A stretch of 6,656 nt of DNA from positions 1 through 6,656 of the forward strand of contig CANDFU010000095.1 of assembly GCA_947384095.1 (NCBI GenBank), given 5' to 3'. Shown piece after piece: positions 5,514 to 6,656 of this stretch (position 1 is its first letter; each line of letters begins with the position of its first letter). A program made the translations under genes and the position numbers. The notes below the pieces were generated by a model. The model was not told where the DNA came from, searched no databases, and was given only the letters and a program-made list of their open reading frames with translations. The DNA comes from an uncultured Roseburia sp. (GTDB lineage: Bacteria > Bacillota > Clostridia > Lachnospirales > Lachnospiraceae).

Positions 5514-6353
5514 ATGCCGATCGGGAATCATCTCTCCGCGTCAAAAGGATTTGCGGCTATGGGAAGGGCCGCAGTCGCGCTCGGCGCGGACACATTTGCC
5601 TTTTTTACGCGCAATCCGCGGGGAGGCGCGGTGAAAAAAATGGATCCGGCAGATGCAGGGAAGCTGCTGGACCTCGCCGGGGAACAGCATTTCGGAAAGC
5701 TGGTGGCCCATGCGCCCTATACGATGAATCTGTGCGCGGCAAAAGAGGACGTCCGCCGTTTTTCGCTTGAGGTGATCGTGGACGATTTAAAGCGGATGGA
5801 GTATCTGCCCGGAAATTATTACAATTTTCATCCCGGTTCCCATGTGGGACAGGGGGAGGAAGCCGGTATCGCGCTGATCGCGGAAGCGTTGAATAAGGCC
5901 CTTACAAAAGAGCAGACCACGACGGTGCTGCTGGAGACGATGGCGGGGAAAGGGAGCGAGGTCGGCCGGACGTTTGAAGAGCTGCGGGCCATTCTTGACG
6001 CGGTGGAATTAAAAGAAAAAGTCGGCGTCTGTTTTGATACCTGCCATGTCTGGGACGGCGGATATGATATCGCAGGCCGCCTGGATGAAGTACTGGAGGA
6101 GTTTGACCGCGTGATCGGGCTCGACCGGCTGCGCGCCGTCCATTTTAACGACAGCATGAATGTATGCGGGGCGCGTAAGGATCGCCATGCGAGGATCGGG
6201 GAAGGGTGTATCGGCGCTGAGGCGCTGCGCCGCGTGGCCGTGCACCCTCTGCTTTCGGGCAGGCCGTTTATCCTGGAAACGCCGAACGACGACGAGGGAT
6301 ACCGGCGGGAGATTGCCCTGTTCCGGGAATGGACAAAAGCCTGCGGCACTTGA
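5514..6353 (+). CDS. nfo: Deoxyribonuclease IV (endonuclease IV), AP endonuclease
   Basis: Nfo cleaves DNA 5' to abasic sites and trims blocked 3' ends in base excision repair, using a TIM barrel with three zinc ions. The 279 residues equal the usual family length. All nine ligands known from E. coli Nfo can be placed: His66 (HAPYTMNL), His106 (NFHPGSH), Glu141 (LLETMAGKG), Asp175 and His178 (CFDTCHVWDGGYD), His210 (VHFNDS), Asp223 and His225 (RKDRHARIGEG), and Glu255 (LETPNDD). The N-terminus IGNHLSASKGF corresponds to the IGAHVSAAGG of the family. The start has AAGGAG (5499-5504) 9 nt upstream. It follows fbp by 23 bp and probably shares its transcript. The last codons overlap the -35 region of the lepA promoter. 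It looks complete and active. I see no metabolic link to fbp, so the pairing may only be shared expression. Confidence 0.96.
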   Translation: MPIGNHLSASKGFAAMGRAAVALGADTFAFFTRNPRGGAVKKMDPADAGKLLDLAGEQHFGKLVAHAPYTMNLCAAKEDVRRFSLEVIVDDLKRMEYLPGNYYNFHPGSHVGQGEEAGIALIAEALNKALTKEQTTTVLLETMAGKGSEVGRTFEELRAILDAVELKEKVGVCFDTCHVWDGGYDIAGRLDEVLEEFDRVIGLDRLRAVHFNDSMNVCGARKDRHARIGEGCIGAEALRRVAVHPLLSGRPFILETPNDDEGYRREIALFREWTKACGT

Positions 6354-6379
6354 CGGATTCTTTTGCGATCACGTATAAT
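6350..6379 (+). promoter_or_regulatory. Strong sigma-A promoter of lepA overlapping the nfo stop
   Basis: TTGACG (6350-6355, 5 of 6 consensus) and a perfect TATAAT (6374-6379) are separated by 18 bp. The -35 box contains the nfo TGA stop (6351-6353). Transcription would start near 6386, about 26 nt before the lepA start. No terminator separates nfo from lepA, so readthrough could also contribute. Confidence 0.8.
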
Positions 6380-6411
6380 GGACAAAATATACGGCAGTAT
6401 GGAGGACGGAA

Positions 6412-6656
6412 ATGGCAGTCGAACAAAGTAAAATCAGAAATTTTTGTATCATCGCGCATATCGACCACGGGAAATCGACGCTGGCTGACCGCATTATAGA
6501 GAGCACGGGGACGCTGACAAGCCGTGAGATGCAGGCGCAGGTTCTCGACAATATGGAGCTGGAGCGGGAACGGGGCATCACGATCAAATCTCAGGCCGTC
6601 CGCATTATTTATAAGGCAAAAGACGGGGAGGAATATATTTTTAATCTGATCGATAC
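6412..6656 (+). CDS. lepA: Elongation factor 4 (LepA), 3' end cut by window edge
   Basis: LepA is a ribosome-bound translational GTPase related to EF-G that affects initiation and back-translocation. Only the first 81 of about 600 codons are present, plus two bases of the next codon. Seen: the P-loop AHIDHGKST (15-23), [20 protein letters not shown] (38-59) covering switch I with the conserved Thr57, and NLID (78-81), which begins the G3 motif DTPGH as the window ends. The sequence [20 protein letters not shown] and the switch region are those of LepA rather than EF-G, EF-Tu or TypA. The start is set by GGAGG (6401-6405) 6 nt upstream. The gene has its own promoter beginning in the end of nfo. 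Confidence 0.95.
   Translation, partial: MAVEQSKIRNFCIIAHIDHGKSTLADRIIESTGTLTSREMQAQVLDNMELERERGITIKSQAVRIIYKAKDGEEYIFNLID

Noticed and set aside
5828..6385. 185-codon open frame on the minus strand over nfo
   Set aside because: It is antisense to conserved nfo codons, with Ser/Arg-rich low-complexity content typical of a shadow frame.

Overview
This window looks like chromosomal DNA from a motile member of the Clostridia, most likely a Lachnospiraceae-type gut anaerobe. The reasons are a class III (Firmicutes-type) fructose-1,6-bisphosphatase, DapA and DapB of clostridial type, a flagellin whose conserved ends read like those of Lachnospiraceae, AGGAGG-like ribosome binding sites before the genes, and moderately GC-rich codon use. 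The assignment rests on recognised protein motifs, not on a database search.

Layout from left to right. The 3' two thirds of dapA (1-615, +) ends at a bidirectional hairpin terminator (653-693). A flagellin gene of 547 codons (686-2329, -) converges on the same terminator. A 326-bp divergent intergenic region (2330-2655) follows. It holds the flagellin leader, with several small hairpins and GGA motifs, and a good housekeeping promoter for dapB. Then four genes point right: dapB (2656-3426), fbp (3532-5490), nfo (5514-6353) and the first 81 codons of lepA (6412 to the window end). A near-consensus sigma-A promoter for lepA overlaps the nfo stop codon.

How the genes relate. DapA and DapB catalyse consecutive steps of lysine/diaminopimelate synthesis and are often adjacent in Clostridia. 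Here a flagellin transcribed the other way separates them, and dapB has its own promoter. fbp (gluconeogenesis) and nfo (repair of abasic sites) are 23 bp apart and probably cotranscribed. dapB and fbp are separated by 105 bp without an obvious terminator, so dapB-fbp-nfo may be one transcript. lepA starts a new unit.

Most of the window is ordinary core genome. The accessory-looking element is the flagellin: standard D0/D1 ends, a roughly 280-residue beta-rich central domain of no type I can name firmly, five cysteines in a protein family that usually has few or none, and a leader whose GGA hairpins suggest CsrA-type translational control. I see no tRNA, rRNA, CRISPR array, insertion sequence or phage gene, and no clear evidence of a wholly new system.
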